From the NCBI GenBank assembly GCA_930367205.1, contig OV884009.1:124442639-124506638 (forward strand): a DNA stretch of 64,000 bases, in the 5' to 3' direction. Below are positions 31,352 to 41,551 of this stretch, piece after piece. The notes below the pieces were generated by a model, which did not search any database, was not told where the DNA came from, and saw only the letters and a program-made list of their open reading frames with translations. A program made the translations under genes and the position numbers. Within the stretch, counting starts at the first letter, position 1, and every line of letters begins with the position of its first letter. This stretch comes from Acanthosoma haemorrhoidale. Its lineage: Eukaryota > Arthropoda > Insecta > Hemiptera > Acanthosomatidae.

Positions 31352-31488
31352 TGTTTTAAAAAGTTAGCGTTTGCAGTTGTTAACGGTCTCGTCGATATAG
31401 GTTTACTAATTCTTAACTGGGTATGACACCTCCTTTTATAACGAGCTCCAACTCGCACACAACTCTCTCTGGTAAAATCAATCCCCAT
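31306..31488 (-). CDS. Small basic Polinton protein (possible core or minor capsid)
   Basis: 60 residues, very rich in Arg and Lys, with Cys-Val-Arg-Val-Gly-Ala-Arg-Tyr-Lys-Arg-Arg-Cys and a Leu-Thr-Thr-Ala-Asn-Ala-Asn-Phe-Leu-Lys-x-x-Gly-Phe end. It lies between the penton-like and capsid genes and overlaps each by a few bases to tens of bases in other frames. The position and charge suit a DNA-condensing or cement protein like the small basic proteins of adenoviruses. That role is inference. Confidence 0.5.
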   Translation of the reverse strand: MGIDFTRESCVRVGARYKRRCHTQLRISKPISTRPLTTANANFLKQCGFRLKIRKKLITC

Positions 31489-31987
31489 TCTTCTTCAAAT
31501 GTATTCTCAATGTAACAGTTTCTCCCCTAAAGTCAATAAGCTCGCCGTTCTGATCCACTAAGCGAACGGTAATATTGTCAACAGTCCTCACGTTAGTAGG
31601 AAAGTAAATGACAGGATTTGGGGTTTCTACTATTCTATATCCTTGTTCAACAGTCAGAAAGAATTGATGTATGCTATGATCTGGCTCCCCGTTTACGTAA
31701 GACCCTGATGCGATGTTACAATGTATCAAAATAGTGTTTACGGAAAGGATTTTTACAATTCCATCTGATTCAGTATAGCGGTTCACTGGATGTATCACAC
31801 GATTTGGACTATTAAAACCCAATAGTGGGCCAATGGAATGTGGCTTATCGGGAAAGTTGAAGTAAACCGGTTTAGTTGTTGTAAGTTCCACCTTTAAAGT
31901 ACTGTGATTTCCCCGCAGTACAAACCCAGCTCTCAGGTCTTGGTGTATAATTTCTTTGTAAAGAAAAGTATTTAGAGCTAGAATCAC
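31478..31987 (-). CDS. Polinton penton-like minor capsid protein
   Basis: 169 residues, uninterrupted. Conserved points are Ser-Ile-Gly-Pro-Leu-Leu-Gly-Phe-Asn-Ser, Ile-Leu-Ser-Val-Asn-Thr-Ile-Leu-Ile-His-Cys-Asn-Ile-x-x-Gly-Ser-Tyr-Val-Asn-Gly, and near the end Asn-Ile-Thr-Val-Arg-Leu-Val-Asp-Gln-Asn-Gly-Glu-Leu-Ile-Asp-Phe-Arg-Gly-Glu. The family has a single jelly-roll fold and is predicted to occupy the capsid vertices. The true protein may start upstream of this ATG, as the N-terminus looks short. Same strand and order as the capsid gene. Confidence 0.8.
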   Translation of the reverse strand: MILALNTFLYKEIIHQDLRAGFVLRGNHSTLKVELTTTKPVYFNFPDKPHSIGPLLGFNSPNRVIHPVNRYTESDGIVKILSVNTILIHCNIASGSYVNGEPDHSIHQFFLTVEQGYRIVETPNPVIYFPTNVRTVDNITVRLVDQNGELIDFRGETVTLRIHLKKNGD

Positions 31988-32024
31988 CTGTAAGCGCTAC
32001 TGTGTAGCTCGTGATTATGAATGA

Positions 32025-32372
32025 TCAAAATTTATGAGAAACGTCAGCTAAATACTTTAAGCAGAGATGTCCGCAAATCGGAGTATTCCACTTCTGATAA
32101 CGACGTCTGTTGTAAGTTATTTGTAAACCTTTAAAGTAATCAAGTAGCTGTAATGGTGGTTTCAAATTACCAAATGAATCAAAGTATTTCACAAGATTAT
32201 CTTTTTTTATACAACAAACCCAATGAGAACCAGGTTCTGAACTTGTATGCAAATTTACAATAGCTTTCTCATGCTTTTTTGGATATTTAGGGAGACTATC
32301 AATCATAAATACTCCACGAAAATTCTCAATATTCAAAACTTTAACTATATAATTTAATTTGAGATCGGTCAA
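32025..32372 (-). CDS. Polinton cysteine protease (adenain-type)
   Basis: 115 residues. The catalytic set is in place: His50-Trp51 in Gly-Ser-His-Trp, Asp65 in Tyr-Phe-Asp-Ser-Phe-Gly, Gln93 and Cys100 in Cys-Gly-His. The Gln and Cys are seven residues apart, as in adenovirus protease. The frame is open, though the end (Ser-His-Lys-Phe) is shorter than in relatives. It would mature capsid proteins. It may be the best-preserved structural-side enzyme in this element. Confidence 0.8.
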   Translation of the reverse strand: MTDLKLNYIVKVLNIENFRGVFMIDSLPKYPKKHEKAIVNLHTSSEPGSHWVCCIKKDNLVKYFDSFGNLKPPLQLLDYFKGLQITYNRRRYQKWNTPICGHLCLKYLADVSHKF

Positions 32373-32411
32373 CGGTTTATTCGGCAGTCATATTTTTCTC
32401 GGCCTTTTTTG

Positions 32412-32735
32412 TCAGTTTATAAACAGACCGTAACCATTCCTATATGGTTTCAAATAAAGTCCGTTACCAACTTTCTGACCTTCTATAGCTAAATTATGCC
32501 TCTTCTGCTCATCCAATTTTAGCTTGGCTTCTTTAGCCTCATTGATCGCTTTCACTACACTTGCAGCTCCTCCTACCAAAGAACCTACAGCGGAAAGTCC
32601 TGCCATCAAGGGTACAAGAAATTGGAGAAAGCCCCCTCCTTTGGCATCAGTAGAACTCTGGGTGGTAATGGTTTCATACAAGGTAATTAAACTGTCCAAA
32701 AAGGAGACAGAATATGGCCCATCTATTGAGGCCAT
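32412..32735 (-). CDS. Polinton minor virion protein with hydrophobic segment
   Basis: About 107 residues from the internal Met (Met-Ala-Ser-Ile-Asp-Gly). The longer upstream extension to 32855 runs into repeat DNA and is not trusted. A Gly/Ala-rich hydrophobic stretch (Phe-Leu-Val-Pro-Leu-Met-Ala-Gly-Leu ... Gly-Gly-Ala-Ala) precedes a Lys/Glu helix and a Gly-Leu-Tyr-Leu-Lys-Pro-Tyr end. This layout is common in arthropod Polintons beside the protease and recalls adenovirus membrane-active protein VI; function is inferred. Confidence 0.6.
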   Translation of the reverse strand: MASIDGPYSVSFLDSLITLYETITTQSSTDAKGGGFLQFLVPLMAGLSAVGSLVGGAASVVKAINEAKEAKLKLDEQKRHNLAIEGQKVGNGLYLKPYRNGYGLFIN

Positions 32736-32791
32736 AATAGAAGATGATGAAGAAGGAAAAGTGCGAACCTTCCTATCAAAACGATATATAT

Positions 32792-33543
32792 TGTTGTGAT
32801 ATTTTAAAATGATGATTTTTAATGGTGTTTGTTTAAATAATCTCGGAAAAAGCAAGCATTGAAGAACTTAATAACGATCCGTAGTTCATATCTACGAAAG
32901 TACGAACGTTTTATTGTCGTCATATTAATTATTAATATTTATAATAAAAATAATATCATAACTAATGTAAACATTTATTTTATAAACTACGTAAATTAAG
33001 CAAAGTATAAATATTCAAAACAACTGGCATTAAATAACGAGTTGAAAGTCAAGAAGGCAGCGGAGGGATGCAGATATAAATAAGCCGACATAGACCGAAA
33101 GGTCTCTCATTCGTTCATCAGAAAGCAGACAGAGGAGGACCCACGCTAGCGGCCTCGCAGTGCACGAGGTCTGACTTTCACTTTTCACCAGATGCGACAA
33201 CAAAGACGTCTGGAACCACGCGCGGCAGATTAGAACAAGTATGCTGATCCGAACCACACGAAGACATCAACACAAAGAACACTGGCCAGTATAATACGTA
33301 ATTTTAATCTTAACAGTAATTTTTAGTACGTACGTAATTTATTTGTATATCAATTTTTATATCTTAATGTGTGTAAATAAAAACAATATTCCTTTTGCCA
33401 GAAGTTTCCTATATAATTATTAACAGAACCCTGATATAACGTTAAAGTTATAAATATAAAGTTTTTTTTAAATTATATGAAAAATAGATAATTAAAATAT
33501 TAATTAATAAATAGCAAATAGCAAATATTAGAATAATATATAT
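32792..33543 (+). repeat. LTR-like direct repeat, copy A, inside the Polinton
   Basis: Begins TGTTGTGATATTTTAA and is similar over its full length, by eye about four fifths of bases, to 40690-41472 in the same orientation. It contains a TATA box (TATAAATA at 33075), a start-like TCATTCG some 35 bases on, and AATAAA at 33376. This is a U3-R-U5-like plan. It ends in a TA-rich stretch without a clear CA terminus. Probably a solo LTR or related non-autonomous element; not a Polinton gene. Confidence 0.6.
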
Positions 33544-33794
33544 GCGTTCACTGAGGAAGAATTAGCAAGCTATAGAGGTACAGTATATTTAAATATATAA
33601 TAAATATAGTATTTCTTTTAATTAGGTAAGTGATATTCTCGTTTTTAGGAGAGCTGAAATTTTAATACCTCGGAAAAAAGAAAAATGCATATGACATTAA
33701 ATTCGAATAGTTGATGCATTTTATTTAGGAGGTTTTTGATATTTTGTTATTATTTTGGTTTTGGCTTTGTATATTTTAGTGTTAAGGAGTAAAA

Positions 33795-34451
33795 ATGAAT
33801 AGTAAAAGCAGCGCAAATAATTATTTATGTGATCAATGTGGATTATTAGTAGCCAATAGAAGACACAGATGTAAATGGTTGCTTTTCTATTGTCAAGGCT
33901 GTGGGAAATTAATTAATAGAAAGTTTAATTTTGAACGTCATAAATTAACTTGTAAAGTTGCTAGTGGGATTAGTAGGAATGATACACCTAACGCGAGCAC
34001 AATGGAGATTCCTAATAAAAAAAGAGAATATAGTATGTTTTGCAGGCAGATGCGTGAGAAGGCGATTGCACAAGAAAACGGCATAATTAGAGCTTCGTTA
34101 GGAAATGCGGTTGAGGATATTTACATTCCTAACGATGATAAAAAATTATTAGATAACGAATTTTTAAACAATAAAAAAGAAGTTTTAGTAAATTTACTAA
34201 ATTGTTATGTTGACAAATGGAAAACTTTTAAAATAAATATAATGTTAGAATTCACATACATTAAGAAAAATGAAAATACTATTAGTGAAAGAACAGATTT
34301 TAATTTTAAATCGAAAGTTAGTACGATAGATGTTTCTATAAACCTCAAAAATTACATTGAAACAATTTTTGAAAAAAATTTAGAGGAACAGAAAAAAAAG
34401 TTCCGGTTGGATATATACCTCTGCAAACTATATCTGCCTACATTTAACTAA
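33795..34451 (+). pseudogene. Polinton DNA polymerase B, N-terminal zinc-finger part
   Basis: 218 residues from ATG. It starts with Cys-x2-Cys ... His and a second Cys-x2-Cys ... His-x4-Cys finger (Cys-Gln-Gly-Cys-Gly-Lys, His-Lys-Leu-Thr-Cys), as Polinton polymerases often do. A long region without motifs follows. It ends prematurely (Leu-Pro-Thr-Phe-Asn, stop); family sequence continues at once in another frame (Gly-Gly-Ser-Gln-Tyr-Ile-Glu-Leu-Pro), showing a frameshift at about 34420-34455. Confidence 0.75.
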
Positions 34452-35811
34452 ATATAAACCTTTTGGAGGATCTCAATATATTGAATTACCTAAAAAAATA
34501 CGGGACAAACGTTGTGTTATAAATGTAAGAAATAATAATAATGATTGCTTCCGTTAAGATATACTTAGTGATAATATTAGATCAAATGACTTTAATGCAT
34601 ACAAAAATATTCAAACTCCATATTCCTTTGATTCTATATCGTTCCTGACTCCAATTAAGGATATCAAACGATTTGAAAATTTAAATAATCTGTCTATAAA
34701 TGTTTATGGCTTAGATGAGAAAAATAATGTGTATCCGATTAGAATTAGTAAAAAGGAAAATTATGATAAAATGTTTGATTTATTGTTTTTACAAAATGGG
34801 GAAAATTTTCACTATTGCTTGATCACAAATCTTTCACGATTAGTAAGTTCTCAAATATCTTTGCACCAATGTGCATATAGCATCTGTCGTAGATGCCTGT
34901 CCGTATTTCCAAAGACGTATGTAAACAAGTATGGGAAAAATAAAATGGTGATGAGCGAAAGTGTGAACATGAATTATTTTGTCGTAATCATAAACCAATT
35001 CGATCTGATTTTCCAAAAGAAGATAAAATTGAATTTAAACATGTGGAATATACACAACCTATCCCAATTGTAGTTTATGCAGAGATTGAATCTCTTTTAA
35101 TACCAATTTCGGGGCCTGTTCCTAATCTATCAACATCTTGGAACAAAGCTGTAGTCTGACATGTTTGATTTGAAACCGTTTGTTTATACAGGGGAAAACT
35201 GTATGCTAGCGTTTTTAGAAAAACTCGAATCTATAGTTGTTGAAGCGGATAAAATATACGCTAATCCTCTTCCGATGGAAGAAATGAGGGAAAATAAAAT
35301 ATTTTATTCTGCTAAAGACTGCATATTATGTCCATACCCCTTAGACGGACTCGATCGTGTGCGTCATCACTGTCACTTAACAGGAAAATTTATTGGACCA
35401 GCACATAAAGCATGTAATTTAAGAGCAAGAAAGCCTGATTTTATACCTGTTTTTATGCACAACTTACAAGGCTATGATTCTCATTTTATAATCCCTTTCT
35501 TGGGCCGCTGTGAAAATGTTTGCGTAATTCCTAGTAATTCTGAAAAATATATAAGTTTCAGTATAAAATTTAAAGGATGTAGAACAAAAATACGATTTGT
35601 TGACTCGTTTAAATTTCTATCATCGAGTTTGGTTACATTAGTGAACAATTTACAAAATCAACCAAAATCAATTAATGAAATATTTCCAAATATGGCTAGT
35701 ATTATTAATGATGAAAACAAAATTAAATTACTTACAAGGAAAGGTGTATTTCCATACAATTATTTTAATTCATTTGAATGTCTAAATGAAACTCAACTAA
35801 CTACCTTCTAA
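34452..35811 (+). pseudogene. Polinton DNA polymerase B, middle region (exonuclease side)
   Basis: Readable pieces: Ile-Arg-Asp-Lys-Arg-Cys-Val-Ile-Asn-Val and Asn-Asp-Cys-Phe-Arg then a TAA at about 34556. The frame 34560-35073 has Ser-Ile-Asn-Val-Tyr-Gly-Leu-Asp and His-Tyr-Cys-Leu-Ile-Thr-Asn-Leu-Ser-Arg-Leu. The frame 35161-35811 has a His-His-Cys-His-Leu-Thr-Gly-x-Phe-x-Gly-x-Ala-His finger, Met-His-Asn-Leu-Gln-Gly-Tyr-Asp-Ser-His-Phe, and Phe-Val-Asp-Ser-Phe-Lys-Phe-Leu-Ser-Ser-Ser-Leu of the 3'-5' exonuclease. At least three stops or shifts break it. Confidence 0.75.
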
Positions 35812-35878
35812 AAAATAATTTTTTAATGAATTATCAAAAAAATCCATTAGCGATGTAGACTATGAGCATGCAAAAAGT

Positions 35879-37426
35879 GTGTGGGAAACGTTTAAAATCA
35901 AAACATTAAAAGATTATGTAGAATTATATGTAAAAACCGATGTAATTCTGTTGTGCGAAGTTTTTGAAACCTTCCGCCTTCTCTGTCAACAAATTTATCA
36001 ATTGGATCCTGCATGGTTTTTTACTTTACCTCAGTTATCTTGGAATGCAATGTTGAAATATACTCAAATAAAATTAGATGTAATAAAAGATATTGATATA
36101 GTACAGTTTTTTGAAAAGGGAATAAGGGGAGATATTTGCCAAGTCGTTTCCCGCTATGCCAAAGCTAACAATAAATATTTAAGTGAGTACGATTCTACTA
36201 AACCCAGTAATTATTCATTATATGTAGATGTTAACAATCTTTATGGTTATGCCATGAACCTTCCCCTGCCATATGCCGAATTTGAATGGACTGATGAAAA
36301 AGTAAATGTATTAGATCTGGAAAACAATTCAGAAACCGGTTATATGCTAGATTTTGATATTGAATACCCCGTAGAAGTTCATGATAATCATTCTTAACTA
36401 CCTTTTTTACCTGAAAAAAATAATCCACCTAATACAAAAACTGTTAAACTATTAACGACTTTGTTACCCAAAACACGTTATATAGCACATTATGTGAATT
36501 TAAAACAAGCTTTACAACTTGGAGTAAAAATTTCAAAAATTCACAGAGTATTAAAGTTTAAACAAAAGAATTGGTTGGCACCATACATAGAAATTAATTC
36601 AAAGATGAGGGCATCTGCAAAAAATACATTGGAGTCAGATTTTTACAAATTGATGAATAACAGTTGCTTTGGCAAATTTATGGAGAACGTGCGTAACAGA
36701 ATCGATTTCAAAATAGTAACCAATGAAAAATCATTATTTCGTCAAGTAAACAAACCAAATTTTAAAGGCAGGATTATATTTGCAGATAACGTAACAGCGG
36801 TCCAGTTGGAAAAAGACAGTATTATTTTTGATAAACCGTTGTATGTAGGATTCTCCGTGCTAGAATTGAGCAAAGTTTTGATGTATCATTACCACTATAA
36901 TGTTTTCTTGAAAAAATATGGTATAGAAAATGTTACCTTATGCTATACAGACACCGATTCATTTTTATACAATATTAGGACAGAAGATATGTATTCTGAT
37001 ATATCCGGAGAGTTACAAAAATATTTTGATACAAGCAATTTTCCTACTTCTCATTTCTGTTATTCTGCAAAAAACAAAAAAGTAGTTGGTCTGTTGAAAG
37101 ATGAAACCTTTGGAGATCCTATAGTGGAATTTGTCGGGTTGAGACCTAAAATGTATTCTTACATAACAAACAAAGATATAACGGTTAAAAAGTCAAAGGG
37201 AATAAAAAAATCAGCTGTTAACGATTTTACTTTTAACGATTACTTAAACACACTTAAAGAAAGTAAATGTGTATATTCTTCGTTTTATATAATTCAATCT
37301 AAAAAACATGACGTTCAAACCTCACTAATAAATAAAAAGTCATTGTGCTCATTTGATGACAAAAGGCATACATTAAGTGATGGAGTGCTAACACTCCCTT
37401 ATGGTCACTATAGCCTTGATGAATAA
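35879..37426 (+). pseudogene. Polinton DNA polymerase B, polymerase domain
   Basis: Two frames. 35879-36397 ends the exonuclease (Tyr-Val-Lys-Thr-Asp-Val-Ile-Leu-Leu) and carries palm motif A, Tyr-Val-Asp-Val-Asn-Asn-Leu-Tyr-Gly. After a break at about 36390-36460, 36461-37426 holds motif B (Leu-Met-Asn-Asn-Ser-Cys-Phe-Gly-Lys) and motif C (Tyr-Thr-Asp-Thr-Asp-Ser). The end includes Gly-Leu-Arg-Pro-Lys-Met-Tyr-Ser. Catalytic aspartates are all present although the gene is split. The intact enzyme would copy the linear element by protein priming. Confidence 0.85.
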
Positions 37427-37667
37427 AAAAACAACCGTTAAATTTAATTTGTATTGTAAATGAAAAAAGGATTTTAAATCAATTTAATGTCTAATTGTAG
37501 TATTATTATTAATTGCTTAGAATAAGCATAGGTTAAAAAGAACAACAATTTGTAAGTACTAGATTTATTTTTTAAATGTAGAGTAACAATAAATATAATG
37601 TATACAGTTTTTGTAAAAAAATAATAAATGTCTATTATAAGAGTAAGTGTTTGTTTCTTTCACAACA

Positions 37668-38593
37668 TTATGCAATATCCTTACTGTCAATCCAGCTACG
37701 TTCTTCTAATCCCAACCACTTTACATACAATTTATTTCCTTTTCTTTTTAAAACCTTTTCTACAAGGTATATATTTGGATATTTAACTTTTTGCAGCTCT
37801 TCTTCATAGAATGCACCACTAATCGGTTGTCCTTTCAGATCTTCCAGTAAATAAGTGTAAGGGTATGTCTTTTGAATCTTGACTATCTTAAAAATTTCAC
37901 TTGACCAATTTGAAAATATGGATTTTTGTTTAGATATTCTGACAAAATCATCTTCTTCAAATTTCTGCTTTCGTACTACTTTTGATATAGTCAATGAAGA
38001 ATAGACATTATTTTTCAAATATTTCTCTACTTTTTTATGGTGAGCATCAATTGGACTCATACCTATAGTCCTATGGAATGATGAATTATTCTCTTGTAAA
38101 ATTTGAGGTAGGACATCTAAAAATTTGTAATTTCCTTGCATGCTGAAGGCTTCCACATATTTCCTTTTAATGTTCTATTAAACCTTTCTACAATGGAAGC
38201 TTTCATATCAGAAAAAGTGGAATAATTATTAACAGAGTATTGTTTCATTAAAGATTTAAACTTGGAATTGTGAAATTCTTTTCCCTGATCACTTTGAATA
38301 TTTTTCGGAGTTTGTCTACTCGAACGAAGCACACTCTCCATTGCTTTAGTCACATTGTTTGCTGATTTAAGCTTTAGAGGCATGGCCCAAGCATATTTGG
38401 AAAAATAGTCGATAACTGTCAATAAATATTTGTACCCTTTGTTTTCTCGAGAATAAGGTATCATCTCTACTAGATCTATCTGCCACAAGTCATTTATTCC
38501 TTTCAAAACTGTCTTTCGCCTGGGGTATTTTTTGCGTGCTGGCTTATGTAATTCATTTACAACAGTTCTTTTTATGTTTGATAATGAATCCAT
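37668..38593 (-). pseudogene. Polinton integrase with chromodomain, frameshifted
   Basis: 38593-38117 contains the retroviral-type core: Trp-Gln-Ile-Asp40-Leu-Val, Ile-Gln-Ser-Asp102-Gln-Gly, and Ile-Val-Glu136-Arg-Phe-Asn-Arg. The overlapping frame 38156-37668 continues with His-Arg-Thr-Ile-Gly-Met-Ser-Pro and ends in a chromodomain (Tyr-Leu-Val-Glu-Lys-Val-Leu ... Tyr-Val-Lys-Trp-Leu-Gly ... Ser-Trp). One frameshift near 38150 separates them. No zinc-binding N-terminus is seen. The chromodomain would steer insertion to particular histone marks. Confidence 0.85.
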
Positions 38594-38799
38594 CTATAAC
38601 TTCTCTTTGAGTATTTTGTTAAGATAACCGAGTGTGAGCGCATCAGATTCCTTCTCAGGCTCACCTACGTTTGATATTCTCTTACCAAGAGAGTCAACCA
38701 ACTAAAGTTAAAGCAACGACCAATTCTTTGGTGACAACATCAATCCGAACTTGTTTATCGTCATGATTATACTGAAACTGATTATAAAAATATGTACAT

Positions 38800-39946
38800 T
38801 AATATACTATATTTTCTTCTCGCAGCTCTTCAATTATCGATTCTATTTAGTTTTGATGACCTTCATGCCCTGCATAACTTGAAGACATTAACAGCCTAAG
38901 ACGATCGACTAGTTCGTTTGGGTCGTTCCAATACTCATACAGAGGTTTATTGGCTCTCATAAGACCAGTTCCCCGTGAAGTTAGCCTCCTTAGTTCCCCA
39001 GGGAGAACGGAGTGAAGTTAGCCTGCTCGAAGCTGATGATGATGTGGAGGAAGGGGGGCGAGGTTTTAAAGTTTGTGGTGGAAATAACTTTGATATGATA
39101 TTTCTATATTTCTCAGACCTGTTTCAGAATACTCCCTGTTCCTCACTATAGCCTTTTTTATGAGCATTGGTTGAGAGTAAAATATTATTATAATTTTCCA
39201 AGTCTGACTCTCTGTAATCTTTAGGATTTTTTAAGTAGAGTAGCTCCAGCAATCCTGGTGTTCCTTTATAAACCACATCGTTAATAGACATATCTCACTG
39301 TTTGCGAAAAGCTGAACATCAGTCGAGTCACCGATGGCTAATCCCCCAGAAGGCATGACTCTAATGCCGCAACGAGTCATGTGTCTTATCACCTTTCAAC
39401 ATCTTATCCAAGTATTCTCTCTGTAGATTTCCAAATGCGGCGAGGTGCTCTTTAAATTCTGCTTCACCCTTTGGAGTTTGAGCATAATCTTTAAATTTTT
39501 CTGACAGTGGATCATCTGTCACATACTTGCCCTCATCTACTTCTGGTGATATGAACTCATGAACAGGAACCGTTAAGTGAGATAATGGCGTTTGCACAGT
39601 ACTAGTTTTTGTATCATCGGATGAAACTGATATAGCTCTTTTGTAGTGAGACATTGTTTTTGGCAATAATGTTGATTTCCTGTAAATACTAGTAGACTCG
39701 TATCTCGCTTTTATCAGGTGATTTGTCCCAAACATTAGTATCTCTCCTTTTTACTTTTCTTGGTGTCACTGCGGGGGTGGTCTGGTACAACTTTACTGAT
39801 TGTTTAATGTCTTCTAGTGGATGGAGCACGGGTGTAAAAAATTCTTGTCGACCTTTTTCCACATCCTGGAGAGTACGCTTCAATGACCGAAATTTGTTTT
39901 TCAAAATCTCACGAGTGACTTTTGGGTCCATGATTGTTAATGACAA
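38800..39946 (-). pseudogene. Conserved Polinton protein of unknown function, broken
   Basis: Pieces in order are 39946-39689 (Met-Asp-Pro then a charged coiled-coil-like start), 39735-39361 (acidic, with Lys-Phe-Lys-Asp-Tyr and Leu-Gln-Arg-Glu-Tyr-Leu-Asp-Lys-Met) and, after several stops, about 38945-38800 with Glu-Tyr-Trp-Asn-Asp-Pro-Asn-Glu-Leu-Val-Asp-Arg-Leu-Arg-Leu-Leu and Ile-Ile-Glu-Glu-Leu-Arg-Glu. I recognise that last motif as the conserved C-terminus of an arthropod Polinton protein. Its function is not known to me. It lies between ATPase and integrase. Confidence 0.65.
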
Positions 39947-40593
39947 TTACTACCACGACTGCTCTTTATATATATATCTACAATAAATGTAAACATTCCT
40001 TTTCGAAAATGTCCATTATTCAGCTCCCTACTCTTGTCAATTACAAGGTAATAAAAAGGCTCTTTCCAACATAATGAACACATCTCTTTAAAAAGTGTGA
40101 AACTTAAATCCGGAGTGCTTACATGCTCCTCGTAAATATGTTTCAAATTTAATTCATCTTGAGGAAATACTATTAAAAAGTTAATGTTACATCTGATAAG
40201 GTGTCTTGGGATACAAACATAACTTTGTGTTAAATAAAAACAATCAAGGTTCATATGGCGACCATAACTAAAGTATCATTTAATTACATCTTGATTTTCC
40301 ATAGTGACGTCATCGAATATACAGACCGAATTGGATTCAACTTCCTGAGGCTATTCATTTGCATCTTCAAATTCATATAATCCTATTTCAGGAACAAGAT
40401 TTATGACACCTTTTAAATACTGGTATTTAGGCTGATGTAATGTTTTTCCGAAAAGATAAACATTTTTAAATTTTAAACCATTTGGATTTGATACAAGTGC
40501 AATAATAATATTAGTCTTTCCACAACCGCTAGGTCCGCAAATTGATGCTCGAATGGTGTTCGGTAATAATGCACTGTCTCCCTTCTGAATCAA
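39937..40593 (-). pseudogene. Polinton genome-packaging ATPase (FtsK/HerA type), broken
   Basis: 40593-40351 carries the Walker A loop Gly20-Pro-Ser-Gly-Cys-Gly-Lys-Thr27. After a shift near 40345, Cys-Ile-Phe-Asp-Asp-Val (Walker B) is readable at about 40325-40308. An in-frame TGA precedes 40254-39937, which continues with Leu-Thr-Gln-Ser-Tyr and Arg-Cys-Asn-Ile-Asn-Phe. The true start is upstream, as 40593 is not an ATG. In relatives the enzyme pumps DNA into the capsid. Confidence 0.8.
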
Positions 40594-40640
40594 CTTTAAC
40601 TGGTGAAAAGTTGATAATGGAAAAACGTTGCTCTTGTTTG

Positions 40641-40689
40641 ACTAATTTCATTCTGAATACAAACGACAGCATTATGCTTCAGTATGTAT
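40641..40689 (+). repeat. Left arm of a 49-bp inverted repeat
   Basis: Pairs with 41466-41514 (reverse complement) with about four mismatches in 49. It contains, on the minus strand, an ATGAAATTAGT that could be a gene start leading toward the ATPase. The arms enclose repeat copy B. Confidence 0.75.
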
Positions 40690-41472
40690 TGTTATGATAT
40701 TTTAATGTTATGATTTTTGATAGTGTTTTTATTAATAAACTCAAAATTAGCGAGCGTTGACGCACGTAATAACGATCCGTGGTTCATGCCTATGAAAGTA
40801 TGAACGTTGTTATTGCCGTTATATTAACTATTAATATTTATAATAAAAATAATATCAATAATTAATATAAACATTTCATTTATAAACTTCAAAACAAGCA
40901 AAGTATAAATATCGGAGACAACTGGCATTGAATAAACTATTAAACTATCAATAAGGCAGCGGAGAGATGCGAGATATATATGAATGCCGAGAAGCACGCA
41001 GACTCTTTCATCAGGAACTGGTAGAGGAGGGACTCCAGCCCAGGTAGCGACCCACGCTACAGCCTCGTAGTGCACGAGGAGATCAGCCCTTTTCACTTTC
41101 AACCGCACGAGAACAAAGGACGTATTATACGAGAACATATTCCGGATCATGCGAGGCAGATTAGAGGAAGACAATCCGAATCACGCAATAGAAGACGACC
41201 ATCGAAGATATCAACACAAAGAAACACTGGCCAGTATAAATACGTAAATTTAGTTTTAACAGTGTTATTTATTACGTACGTATTTTATTTGTATATCAAT
41301 TTTTAAATCAATGTGTGTAAATAAAACCATTATTCCTTTTCCCAGAAGTTGCCTATAATTTTATTAACAGAACCTTGAGATAACGTAAAAGTTAAATATA
41401 AAGTTATAAATTATATGAAAAAATATATAATTAAAATATATATAAATAATAAATATTTGAATAATATATATA
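40690..41472 (+). repeat. LTR-like direct repeat, copy B
   Basis: Begins TGTTATGATATTTTAA; counterpart of 32792-33543. It keeps the GGCAGCGGAG(A/G)GATGC block, CCCACGCTA, GTGCACGAGG, ACACTGGCCAGTATA, and GTGTGTAAATAAAA (poly(A) signal). It sits at the apex of a 49-bp inverted repeat. Minus-strand frames across both copies are by-products of the repeat, not genes. Confidence 0.6.
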
Positions 41473-41514
41473 TTGAAGCATAATGCCGTCGTTTGCATTC
41501 AGAATGAAATTAGT
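41466..41514 (-). repeat. Right arm of a 49-bp inverted repeat
   Basis: Partner of 40641-40689. On the plus strand it contains ATGAAATTAGT, which opens a 25-codon frame running to the edge of the right terminal repeat, mirroring the ATG in the other arm. Confidence 0.75.
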
Positions 41515-41551
41515 ACAGTATGATTCGTTAAGCTCACAAAGGAACAGGTCT

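Noticed and set aside
32524..32799. Plus-strand 91-codon frame in the Polinton
   Set aside because: Antisense to the minor virion protein gene with no family features.
33030..33257. Minus-strand frame in LTR-like repeat copy A, and its counterpart at 40824-41174
   Set aside because: Peptides are not conserved between the two copies although the DNA is; they are by-products of the repeat.
32792..41472. LTR retrotransposon with 7 kb of internal sequence bounded by the two direct repeats
   Set aside because: The enclosed genes are Polinton PolB, integrase, ATPase and a Polinton-specific protein; no gag, protease or RT, and no primer site next to the repeats.
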